This document shows, one piece after another, positions 15,402 through 21,416 of a stretch of DNA of 21,416 nucleotides; position 1 is the first letter of the stretch, and each line of letters starts with the position of its first letter. Where the stretch lies: the IMG/VR virus record IMGVR_UViG_3300044825_001472, positions 1 to 21,416 of that record; one strand, given 5' to 3'. Source of the DNA: a virus. The notes beneath the pieces are model-generated. The model had not been told where the DNA came from. It worked only from the letters and a program-made list of their open reading frames with translations, and made no database searches. Position numbers and translations under genes: made by a program.

Positions 15402-16630
15402 TAGAGCCCCTCGTTAAAATTGACTGCCAAAGGAATCGCCAGCGGTCGCGCAAGTGAGTGCAGGTATCCGATGCCGACGGAGTTTGGATATTCGGTACCA
15501 AAGTCGCCCCACACGGTGCCGTTATGCACTCGGTACTGAAACGAGACGATATCTGTGCCGGCTGAATAACTTGCATCCTGGTACAGGGTCAGATCGGCAA
15601 TAGTGCCGCCCGTGACGTTTCGCGCTTCTATCTGGTACCCGCTGACAATGTCGTCAGGTATCGTCGTCAGCCTGTTTTCAGGATCCGCAAGCGTTCCGGA
15701 TGTCGTTATGTATTTGACGCCTGCAGCGGGTTGCACCTGCACGTTGTGCCCTGCGGACACCTCGTCGTCGTCCGTGGTGAGCACCAGTGCGGCGTTCACG
15801 CCGTACTTATTCGCACCGAGCGACACCGTTATTGTCACTGAGGTGTTGGACCACGCCGTAACTGTCTGCGCCACGCCCCCCAGTGTCACGGTGCCCTGTG
15901 ATGCGCCTGCACCTGTAACGGTCAGTGTGATCGACGCGCCATCGGTGGGGGTGTCGTCGCTGGTCGATACAATAACGGGGCCACCCGGATCAACAGGGAT
16001 AACCAGCGCATAAAGCACCTGGTAGTTGGTGCCGTTAGTGTTCGCGTTGCGGCCACCTATCGCCGTCGGGGTTGTCGTGGCGGTGTGGTAGAACGAAACC
16101 GACCGCGACGCCGCCGAGTTGAAGTTTAGGTCCGATCCTGCTACCTCGGTCAGTGGCGAATCGGTCGTGAAGCTGTTTCCGCCCACGGTGTCTGTCATAA
16201 CACCGACAATGATGTCGCCCACCGTTGTGGCTTGTGACACGCTCATTGCGTTGGCGTTCGTGTCGCTGTCTTTAACCTCTACCCAGTTCGCAGTGTTGGT
16301 ATCGACGTTATCAAGGCAGAAAATGGTGCCGGTGTAATAGTTGTTGCCACTTGCGCCGGGTGTTACTGTCAAAACAGGGTTAGCGGCAAAACTGCCGAAA
16401 CCGCTGGTCATGTACCACCCTTCGCCAAACGGGTAGCCAGACGAGTGGTTGTGCCGACCTTTGTTCGTGGCGGCCACGCCGTCGATGGTTAGCTCCGTCG
16501 GTGTGCGTGAAGCGTTGGCTTGTTCGTGCGAGAACACGATAGCAATGGCTGTGGTGCCGACCGGCACTGTAAACCCGGTGAGCGTAGCACTCGGCGACGC
16601 TTGAAAAACTGTCTGTTGTAAAATGCTCAT
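15401..16630 (-). CDS. Beta-rich structural protein with IPT/TIG-like domain
   Basis: A 409-residue protein dominated by Thr, Ser, Gly, Val and Asn, typical for phage surface proteins. Residues 1-212 form a beta-rich N-terminal region of unknown family (opening TLTGFTVPVGTTAIAIVFSH). Residues about 217-299 resemble an IPT/TIG (immunoglobulin-like) domain: SITLTVTGAGASQGTVTLGG, then AWSNTSVTITVS. The C-terminal region holds YQIEARNVTGGTIADLTLYQ and FQYRVHNGTVWGDF, also a beta fold. No signal peptide or catalytic site is seen. Its ATG overlaps the stop of the FN3 gene (ATGA). Likely a virion decoration or adhesion protein acting with its neighbour; this is inferred from composition and place. 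Confidence 0.75.
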   Translation of the reverse strand: MSILQQTVFQASPSATLTGFTVPVGTTAIAIVFSHEQANASRTPTELTIDGVAATNKGRHNHSSGYPFGEGWYMTSGFGSFAANPVLTVTPGASGNNYYTGTIFCLDNVDTNTANWVEVKDSDTNANAMSVSQATTVGDIIVGVMTDTVGGNSFTTDSPLTEVAGSDLNFNSAASRSVSFYHTATTTPTAIGGRNANTNGTNYQVLYALVIPVDPGGPVIVSTSDDTPTDGASITLTVTGAGASQGTVTLGGVAQTVTAWSNTSVTITVSLGANKYGVNAALVLTTDDDEVSAGHNVQVQPAAGVKYITTSGTLADPENRLTTIPDDIVSGYQIEARNVTGGTIADLTLYQDASYSAGTDIVSFQYRVHNGTVWGDFGTEYPNSVGIGYLHSLARPLAIPLAVNFNEGL

Positions 16631-18558
16631 GGCAACACCACCGGATAACCGCTTGAACTCACCATGGAGCCGTCCGACTTGACGACGTACATGTAAACGG
16701 TCTGCCCGCTTGTGAATGCGCCATAGTTGATAACGACGCTACTGATGGCCGTGTTGCCCCAATTCGCCTGCCGTGCGAGTTGAATTTCGCGTGCGGTGCT
16801 TGCGGCCCACGTCGACGCACTGCCGAGCACAACACGGGCTCGGGTGCTTGCGACATAAACGTCGGAGTAGTCGGCAACGAATCCGGTCATGCCGCCGTCG
16901 TAGTGGCCGAGTCGGATGTCTTCCCAATGTGTGGGTTTTGTGGTCCACGCGGGGCCGGTGCCAAACCATGCAAAAGTGTGATCGGAAAGGCCGAGGACGC
17001 CATCGCGCCACACATCGAACTCGCCATCCTGCACGCTGTAATCCGAGTTCATTTTCAGCCAGTTTTCATACAGCTGCCACGATCCAAGCGAGTTCGCCGC
17101 GTTCCATCCTGCAGTGTTTCCGCTGTTCGGGTCGCTCGAACCCTGGTTCGCACCCATAACAAAACTGTTCTGGTTTGCGGGCACATGTAGCATGGCCTGC
17201 GGGGTTTCGCTGCCCCCAGTGCCATCATGAAAACCGTTCGAAAAGATGTAATACATCTTGTAGTTTTTGCCGCTCGCAGACCATGCAGTGTCCATCGACG
17301 CATGCCGCCAGTACGAGAAAAACAGTTCAGACTGATGGACGTTGCTCGGACCAAACCCGCAGAAATTGACAGTGGTCCCGCTTGGGTTGGTTCTCCACTT
17401 GCGCATTGATCGTGCGCGTGCGCCACGAGTGCGGGCATTTGAGAACAGACAGTTGTTGCCGTTCTGAGCACCCCAAGCACTACCAATAGTCGGCGTTGCA
17501 GCCGTAATTAGTGAGCCGTTTGCGCCTTCCGTGCCGTACATAAAGCCCAGCACATCGCCGCCCATCGTACCGAAACCAAGACCGTTGACAGTGACTGTTG
17601 CCCCGTCGCTGATCGTGCCCGTGATCGAGCTGATACCATCAGAGCCGCCACCCGCCGACACAGTAACCGCGACGACTGCCGTGTTAGGTGAAGTGTCCAC
17701 CCCATCTACAGCCAGCGCACGATACCAGTGAGAGCCAACAGAAACCCCGGTTTCCTGGTGCGTGGTGTTACCAGCTGCCACCGTTGCAACCGTGCTGAAC
17801 CCGGTTGATTCGCTGGTCGTGCTGCCTTCAATACGGGTTTGTGGCACACCTGCGTTATTGTCCACCCAGCTGAAATTAACCGTTGTCCCGGACGCTACAG
17901 CCGTAAAGCTCGAAGGTGCTGATAGCGGGGTGTCAATCGTGGCATTGGCGTAGACGTAGGATGATGTGTCAGGCGTAACAAGCGCGCAGATACGGTAATA
18001 ATACGTTCCATCTGACAGGCCAACTACAGTATGAGTCTCGACGCCCGTTGATTTTGTGGCAACGTTTGACCAGCTCGATACGCCGTCGGCGCTTGTCTGA
18101 ATAACGTGCTGTGCTGTGCCGCTTGTCTCGTCGTTCCACGTGAGAATGATGTCGTAGCCGCTGACAGTGGCGAGCACCGATGTCGGCGGTGGGATAACTG
18201 CCGTAATCGTAACGCTTGCGTTGCTTGACGGAGTTGTCGACCGCACACCGTTGTACAGCCCGAGCGCACGAAAATACCATGTGCCAGCCGACGGAATAGC
18301 CGCCGTAGATGCCTCGATGCCTGCCGCTGCTGTGGCAACATCGACCCACCCGGTTGACCCGTTTGCGCTGCGCTGTATGACCGTGCCCGCACTTCCTGCA
18401 GATTCATCGGTCCAGGCGAAAGCAATGTACGCCCCGGTGTTTGTGGCTCCAAGTGCCGACGGTGCAGGTACTTCGGGTTGTCGTGATGGATTCTGGTACC
18501 TGATACCGTTCCACGCCCGCGACAATCTGCGCCGCTTGATGATGCCGTTCGACGCCAT
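16627..18558 (-). CDS. Multi-FN3 protein with lectin-like domain (putative virion decoration/adhesion protein)
   Basis: A 643-residue protein. After a basic start (IIKRRRLSRAWNGIRYQNPS) come three fibronectin type III-like repeats at about 31-120, 122-210 and 212-301. Each has a WxDExxG-type strand and a Y[FY]R[AI]-type strand (FAWTDESAG...WYFRALG, LTWNDETSG...YYYRICA, FSWVDNNAG...HWYRALA). A short TIG-like strand set (TVTVNGLGFG) follows at 307-340. Residues about 365-575 look like a concanavalin-A-like/LamG-type jelly roll: ELFFSYWRHAS, WQLYENWLKMNSDYSVQDGE, FDVWRDGVL, GHYDGG, YSDVYV. A small C-terminal beta domain ends VYMYVVKSDG. FN3 and lectin-like domains in phage virions usually bind cell-surface or host glycans. 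It overlaps the connector stop (TAATG), so is coupled to a low-copy head gene. Confidence 0.85.
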   Translation of the reverse strand: MASNGIIKRRRLSRAWNGIRYQNPSRQPEVPAPSALGATNTGAYIAFAWTDESAGSAGTVIQRSANGSTGWVDVATAAAGIEASTAAIPSAGTWYFRALGLYNGVRSTTPSSNASVTITAVIPPPTSVLATVSGYDIILTWNDETSGTAQHVIQTSADGVSSWSNVATKSTGVETHTVVGLSDGTYYYRICALVTPDTSSYVYANATIDTPLSAPSSFTAVASGTTVNFSWVDNNAGVPQTRIEGSTTSESTGFSTVATVAAGNTTHQETGVSVGSHWYRALAVDGVDTSPNTAVVAVTVSAGGGSDGISSITGTISDGATVTVNGLGFGTMGGDVLGFMYGTEGANGSLITAATPTIGSAWGAQNGNNCLFSNARTRGARARSMRKWRTNPSGTTVNFCGFGPSNVHQSELFFSYWRHASMDTAWSASGKNYKMYYIFSNGFHDGTGGSETPQAMLHVPANQNSFVMGANQGSSDPNSGNTAGWNAANSLGSWQLYENWLKMNSDYSVQDGEFDVWRDGVLGLSDHTFAWFGTGPAWTTKPTHWEDIRLGHYDGGMTGFVADYSDVYVASTRARVVLGSASTWAASTAREIQLARQANWGNTAISSVVINYGAFTSGQTVYMYVVKSDGSMVSSSGYPVVLP

Positions 18559-20162
18559 TACCGCCCCCCTTTTGCGTATCGGTCGGCCATGGCTTGCGCT
18601 GCCATGCCCTGCATTTGCGCCTGCGACTGTTCTTGCTCGATTTGCGCCTGCGCTTGCTGTTTGGTTTCGCGGTACTCTTGCAGGTCCTCAGCCGATGGGA
18701 TGATCGCCGCAGGAACGCCAAGGCCCTTGCCGATGTGCGCAAGAGCCTCGTCGACATCGAGCGAATCGATTGCTTCGGGCTTGACCTGGGCGGCCTGCAT
18801 GACGACTGCCATGTATTGCTGGATTGCCGTCACTTCCTCGGCCATCTGGCTGCGCGCCATGGGCGATAGATACTTGACGGTAAACGACTTGCCGGCCAGC
18901 GATTGCGGAGCCTGCCCAAGCCACCCGGCACGGTAGGCAATACCGAAACAGCGCTCGACAAGGGGCTGCAGGTACTCGGCCTGAAACCTCCCATACATCG
19001 GCCCAAGCATCTGACGCACCAAGGCCATGCGGGCATGTACCTCGGTCGCGGTCATTGCTGGGCCGTCTTGCGGCTGCAGCACGTCGGCCATCAAATGTTT
19101 GCGGATCGCGGCCTGCATCTGGGCAATCATCGTCTCGGCCAGCTGCCAGTTGCCTGCAGTCGGCAGTTGGCGGATAGATCGCTCGACGTCGTTCACAACA
19201 ATGAGTTTTCGGGCACCGAGCTTGACTGTGCGCGGATTGATTACGCCGTCACTCGACACCAAGGTCGGCGGCGCGATCTCGATCTCGGCCTGGCAGCGGT
19301 GCAGGTACTTCAGGTAGTTCAGCTCGCGGATCGTCGGCAGCACGTCGAACACGGGGCCGACGCCATAGACGGAATTGGGTATCGACATCCAGCGCGGAAT
19401 AATCACCGGAAATTCGTGGTACCCGCTTTCCCTGCAGACGTGTTTCGCTTCGACTTCGACATGGCACGATGCGAACGGCAGGTTTTTTGCCATTTTCGCG
19501 TTGACTGCATAGGTCTGGCGCGGGTAGATCGCATGGACGAAAGCGACCGATTCATTCGGTTTTTCGATTGCGAGCTTTGCGGTCTTCGCGGATACAGCAT
19601 CGGCGCCAAACTTGGTAACGGCCTGTTGCGCGGTGAGCTGATACTCGCGGTGCACGATATCGATCTTGCCGCCAGGCTTGGAGGCTGCACAATACAGCTG
19701 GGCAATGGGCCACTGCTCGAAGTTGTAGGACTGCCGTTCGCGGTCTTCGTCGACGTACAGCGCAAACCAGCCAGCGGAAACGGCATCGACGGAGCACTCA
19801 TAACCTGCCGCATCAAAGTTGGCGGCATGGATCTCGCGCCAGATGACATTGCTTGCCGTATCCAGCCAGCGCTTGTCCTCGTCTTTGTCGCTCAACGTCT
19901 GCATGCCAAACCAACGGACATTGGACGGGGTGAGCCCGTTCATGATGTTCGCAGCCAGCACTTTGGCCGCCTCGGTTGCTGTATCGTCGAGCAGTTCGGC
20001 ACGTTTGCTCAACCCCTGTACTGCGTCGACGCTGCTGCCCAGGCCATCGGCCCGGAGCGGGAACGTCATTTCGTAGCACGAGCGCCAAACGTCGTCATGC
20101 TTTACGCGCAGGGGTTTAAGCGCTGCCAGTTTGTCGATGATTGCGGATCCGGATTCGGCCAT
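18558..20162 (-). CDS. Head-tail connector / portal protein (T7 gp8-like)
   Basis: Dodecameric ring at one capsid vertex through which DNA enters and leaves; it nucleates assembly and docks the terminase. The 534 residues match T7 gp8 (536). Family features: the N-terminal helix RVKHDDVWRSCYEMTFPL, then SKRAELLDDTATEAAKVLAA and NGLTPSNVRWFGM (about 74-86). Later come PNSVYGVGPVFDVLPTIREL with NYLKYL, and the region MTATEVHARMALVRQMLGPM (about 373-392) with LQPLVERCF. The C-terminus is Gln-rich and helical, and may contact DNA or the terminase. The start overlaps the stop of the preceding 143-residue gene (TAATG), and the end overlaps the FN3 gene in the same way. Confidence 0.95.
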   Translation of the reverse strand: MAESGSAIIDKLAALKPLRVKHDDVWRSCYEMTFPLRADGLGSSVDAVQGLSKRAELLDDTATEAAKVLAANIMNGLTPSNVRWFGMQTLSDKDEDKRWLDTASNVIWREIHAANFDAAGYECSVDAVSAGWFALYVDEDRERQSYNFEQWPIAQLYCAASKPGGKIDIVHREYQLTAQQAVTKFGADAVSAKTAKLAIEKPNESVAFVHAIYPRQTYAVNAKMAKNLPFASCHVEVEAKHVCRESGYHEFPVIIPRWMSIPNSVYGVGPVFDVLPTIRELNYLKYLHRCQAEIEIAPPTLVSSDGVINPRTVKLGARKLIVVNDVERSIRQLPTAGNWQLAETMIAQMQAAIRKHLMADVLQPQDGPAMTATEVHARMALVRQMLGPMYGRFQAEYLQPLVERCFGIAYRAGWLGQAPQSLAGKSFTVKYLSPMARSQMAEEVTAIQQYMAVVMQAAQVKPEAIDSLDVDEALAHIGKGLGVPAAIIPSAEDLQEYRETKQQAQAQIEQEQSQAQMQGMAAQAMADRYAKGGR

Positions 20163-20593
20163 TACTCACCCGTTGCCATTTTGCCTTGGGCAATCACTGA
20201 GGACAGTTTCATCGGTCGATCCTTGGTGCCTTTCAGCGAACCGGCGACGGACAGCATGGACTGCCTGCGCAAACGTCGCTTCATGGTCGACATGAGTGCG
20301 GCCTGCTGGGTAGCGGCGGTTTCGGCTGCGAGTCGTTCGCCTTCTGGATCGGTGCCCAGTCCTGTGATTTTGGGCGCACGCACGCCGATACCGAGCTTCT
20401 GGTGCAGAGCGTCCGATTGCCCGGTGAAAATGCCTGCAGGATCGAGGAAATGCTTAACGGAAAACTTCCCGTTTTTCGGGTTGATGCCAACGCCCGTTTT
20501 TTCTGCGACCTTGTTCCAAAGCGCACCACCAAGGCTTTGCCCTACAGCTTTCCTGACCGCTTTCTTCAGCTTGCGACCGAGACCGAACCCCAT
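20162..20593 (-). CDS. Small basic protein upstream of the connector, function unknown
   Basis: A 143-residue protein not assigned to a known function. The N-terminus is strongly basic (MGFGLGRKLKKAVRKAVGQS). The middle contains NPKNGKFSVKHFLDPAGIF and a Gly-rich GIGVRAPKITGLGTD. The C-terminal part has MKRRLRRQSMLSV. Many podoviruses carry a small gene immediately before the connector, some coding for structural proteins of the head or tail; this one could be a minor virion protein, but there is no motif to prove it. GGGGG precedes the ATG at a fair distance, and the stop overlaps the connector start. Confidence 0.78.
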   Translation of the reverse strand: MGFGLGRKLKKAVRKAVGQSLGGALWNKVAEKTGVGINPKNGKFSVKHFLDPAGIFTGQSDALHQKLGIGVRAPKITGLGTDPEGERLAAETAATQQAALMSTMKRRLRRQSMLSVAGSLKGTKDRPMKLSSVIAQGKMATGE

Positions 20594-20595
20594 AG

Positions 20596-20862
20596 TTACA
20601 TGCCCCCGCCACGAATGTTTTCAGGACACAACCAGCCCTCAGTCGTGAGGACGGGACGGCGAATGGTCGTCGGATCTACCTCAGAAGGCATGGGAAGCCC
20701 GTCAGGAGTGGTGTCGATGAGTTGCGCGGGCGAATACAGCTCGGCCCCTTCGACGGCATCTGCGTGCACTGTGGCCGGTGCGTCGACATCCTCGACAACA
20801 GTCTCGACAGTGCGCTTCGGCTCAGTGCCAGGGGTGTGGATTTTGAAATCGCGTTTTGACAT
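20596..20862 (-). CDS. Small acidic protein, function unknown
   Basis: An 88-residue protein with no recognised family. It opens MSKRDFKIHTPGTEPKRTVE, then has an acidic stretch (VVEDVDAPATVHADAVEGAE), and a Pro/Thr-rich C-terminus ending WLCPENIRGGGM. I start at the ATG at 20862 because GGAGG stands directly upstream at the right distance; an in-frame GTG at 20883 would add seven residues but has no good ribosome site. It is the first gene after copy 2 of the 17-bp repeat, so it may be the first gene of the connector/structural operon. Confidence 0.78.
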   Translation of the reverse strand: MSKRDFKIHTPGTEPKRTVETVVEDVDAPATVHADAVEGAELYSPAQLIDTTPDGLPMPSEVDPTTIRRPVLTTEGWLCPENIRGGGM

Positions 20863-20898
20863 AGTGGGCCTCCATGCGCCCACGATGCCTGCCGGTCC

Positions 20899-20915
20899 CG
20901 TTAGATTTCCTGAAC
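20899..20915 (-). promoter_or_regulatory. 17-bp repeat copy 2, putative promoter of the head operon
   Basis: The sequence is GTTCAGGAAATCTAACG on the minus strand, identical with copy 1 at 13925-13941. It lies in the 55-base gap between the stop of the helix-turn-helix gene (20918) and the start of the 88-residue gene, 37 bases before the latter's ATG. Flanks differ between the copies: AT-rich upstream in both (AATAATC here, T-tract there) and purine-rich downstream (GGGACC here, AGCAAG there). The match therefore marks the site itself. It may be a promoter for a phage-encoded polymerase. Confidence 0.5.
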
Positions 20916-20917
20916 GA

Positions 20918-21172
20918 TTATTGCCCCACCCGCGCGCGCGACATCGGAACTTTCTCGGTCGGAGCCATTTCCCTGCGCTTACTCGTGACCTGACACCATA
21001 GCCCGAGCAGCGCCTCGCCGTCGGTGTGCTTTGGCTCGGATCCTTGCTTGTAGCCGCAAAGTTTCTGGGGGCTCAATCCGATGGCTGCCTCGATGCCATA
21101 CAGTGACACCCCCTGCCGTTTTAACTCGTCGATGATCCGAAACCAATCAACCCGCGTCTGTTCCGTCGTCAT
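20918..21172 (-). CDS. Small helix-turn-helix DNA-binding protein
   Basis: An 84-residue protein with a Cro/XRE-like helix-turn-helix: WFRIIDELKRQGVSLYGIEA followed by AIGLSPQKLCGYKQG (residues 10-45). GVSLYGIEAAIG would be the first helix and turn and LSPQKLCGYKQG the recognition helix. The C-terminal part (WCQVTSKRREMAPTEK) is basic. Similar small proteins are common in phages, where they are supposed to regulate transcription; the target is unknown. GAGAGG lies seven bases before the ATG. It overlaps the preceding gene by 26 bases and ends two bases before the 17-bp repeat. Confidence 0.8.
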   Translation of the reverse strand: MTTEQTRVDWFRIIDELKRQGVSLYGIEAAIGLSPQKLCGYKQGSEPKHTDGEALLGLWCQVTSKRREMAPTEKVPMSRARVGQ

Positions 21173-21416
21173 CGGCGTGCCTCTCGTGGGTTTTTATTAT
21201 TCGCGCTGTCCACCTACGCCCCCTGATGTGCTTCGGATTTGCCTTGTCTTCGAGATACTTCCAGTTTTCGTCCACGTGTGTTTTGAGGTCGTTCAGTTTG
21301 TACGGTTCTGGCGTTTCGATCTGCATGTGGTCTGCGTACCACTCGCCCTTGAAATCGTCGTATAGGTCGAGCGTGAGAATGACGCGCCACATTCGAGGGT
21401 GATACTTTGCCCACTC
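21147..21416 (-). CDS. Small hypothetical protein, probably cut by the window edge
   Basis: The frame is open to the right edge of the window (EWAKYHPR before the first ATG at 21392), and that ATG has no good ribosome-binding site, so the real start probably lies outside. From the ATG it is 81 residues: MWRVILTLDLYDDFKGEWYA, then PEPYKLNDLKTHVDENWKYL, then a basic tail GRRWTARIIKTHERHAD. It is charged, likely alpha/beta, with no motif I recognise. It overlaps the start of the helix-turn-helix gene, which argues for co-translation. Confidence 0.65.
   Translation of the reverse strand, partial: EWAKYHPRMWRVILTLDLYDDFKGEWYADHMQIETPEPYKLNDLKTHVDENWKYLEDKANPKHIRGRRWTARIIKTHERHADDDGTDAG

Noticed and set aside
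18903-20648. Plus-strand open frame of 581 codons opposite the connector gene
   Set aside because: It is antisense to the connector and its upstream gene, both clear family or operon members. The predicted protein is rich in Arg, His, Gly and Leu without family features, and no plus-strand transcription signals are seen. GC-rich coding DNA often leaves such long antisense frames.
20931-20940. Alternating CG run
   Set aside because: It is explained by Ser-Arg-Ala-Arg codons at the end of the helix-turn-helix gene; no reason to invoke a structural element.
1-21416. tRNA genes, CRISPR arrays, insertion sequences, integrase or attachment sites
   Set aside because: I looked for cloverleaf-like stretches, regularly spaced repeats and transposase or integrase frames and found none; nearly all bases are taken up by minus-strand structural genes.

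Overview
The window is the virion-structure and DNA-packaging region of a tailed phage of the podovirus type. All 20 genes lie on the minus strand, so the map reads from high to low coordinates. Evidence for a short-tailed phage: a T7-gp8-like head-tail connector, gp11- and gp12-like tail-tube proteins, a set of gp14/15/16-like internal virion (ejection) proteins, a gp19-like terminase, and a tailspike with a T7-fibre-like N-terminus. The DNA is fairly GC-rich and the relatives I recognise (Bbp19-like protein, capsid type, connector) come mostly from phages of Proteobacteria, so a proteobacterial host is likely; nothing in the window fixes the host. No integrase, RNA polymerase, replication or lysis gene is present here, so lifestyle and transcription class cannot be read directly.

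Layout from the right edge. 21416-20596: three small genes (an unknown protein probably cut by the window edge, a small helix-turn-helix protein, an unknown acidic protein). 20593-18558: a small basic protein and the connector (portal). 18558-15114: a cassette of three beta-rich proteins, namely a 643-residue protein with three fibronectin type III domains plus a lectin-like domain, a 409-residue protein with an IPT/TIG-like domain, and a 95-residue protein. 15117-13986: Bbp19-like protein and scaffold. 13769-12364: major capsid protein and an accessory head protein, bounded by two strong rho-independent terminators. 12308-9559: two tail-tube proteins. 9551-2752: four internal virion proteins. 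2745-806: small and large terminase. 785-1: a tailspike whose 3' part lies outside the window.

Genes are very tightly packed. From the small basic protein to the Bbp19-like protein every junction is a TAATG or ATGA stop/start overlap, suggesting translational coupling of connector, beta-rich cassette and assembly proteins. The only sizeable gap (13770-13985) holds a terminator directly followed by a 17-bp sequence that recurs exactly, same orientation, in the gap at 20899-20915. This pair is the best candidate for a phage-specific promoter. With the second terminator at 12320-12345 it would make the capsid and accessory head genes a separate high-expression unit.

Most unusual points: the putative promoter pair; a run of ten C residues (coding strand) inside the tailspike gene between the anchor and the receptor-binding/enzymatic part, a possible phase-variation or slippage site; and the FN3/lectin and TIG proteins inserted between connector and scaffold, which may decorate the virion and bind glycans.
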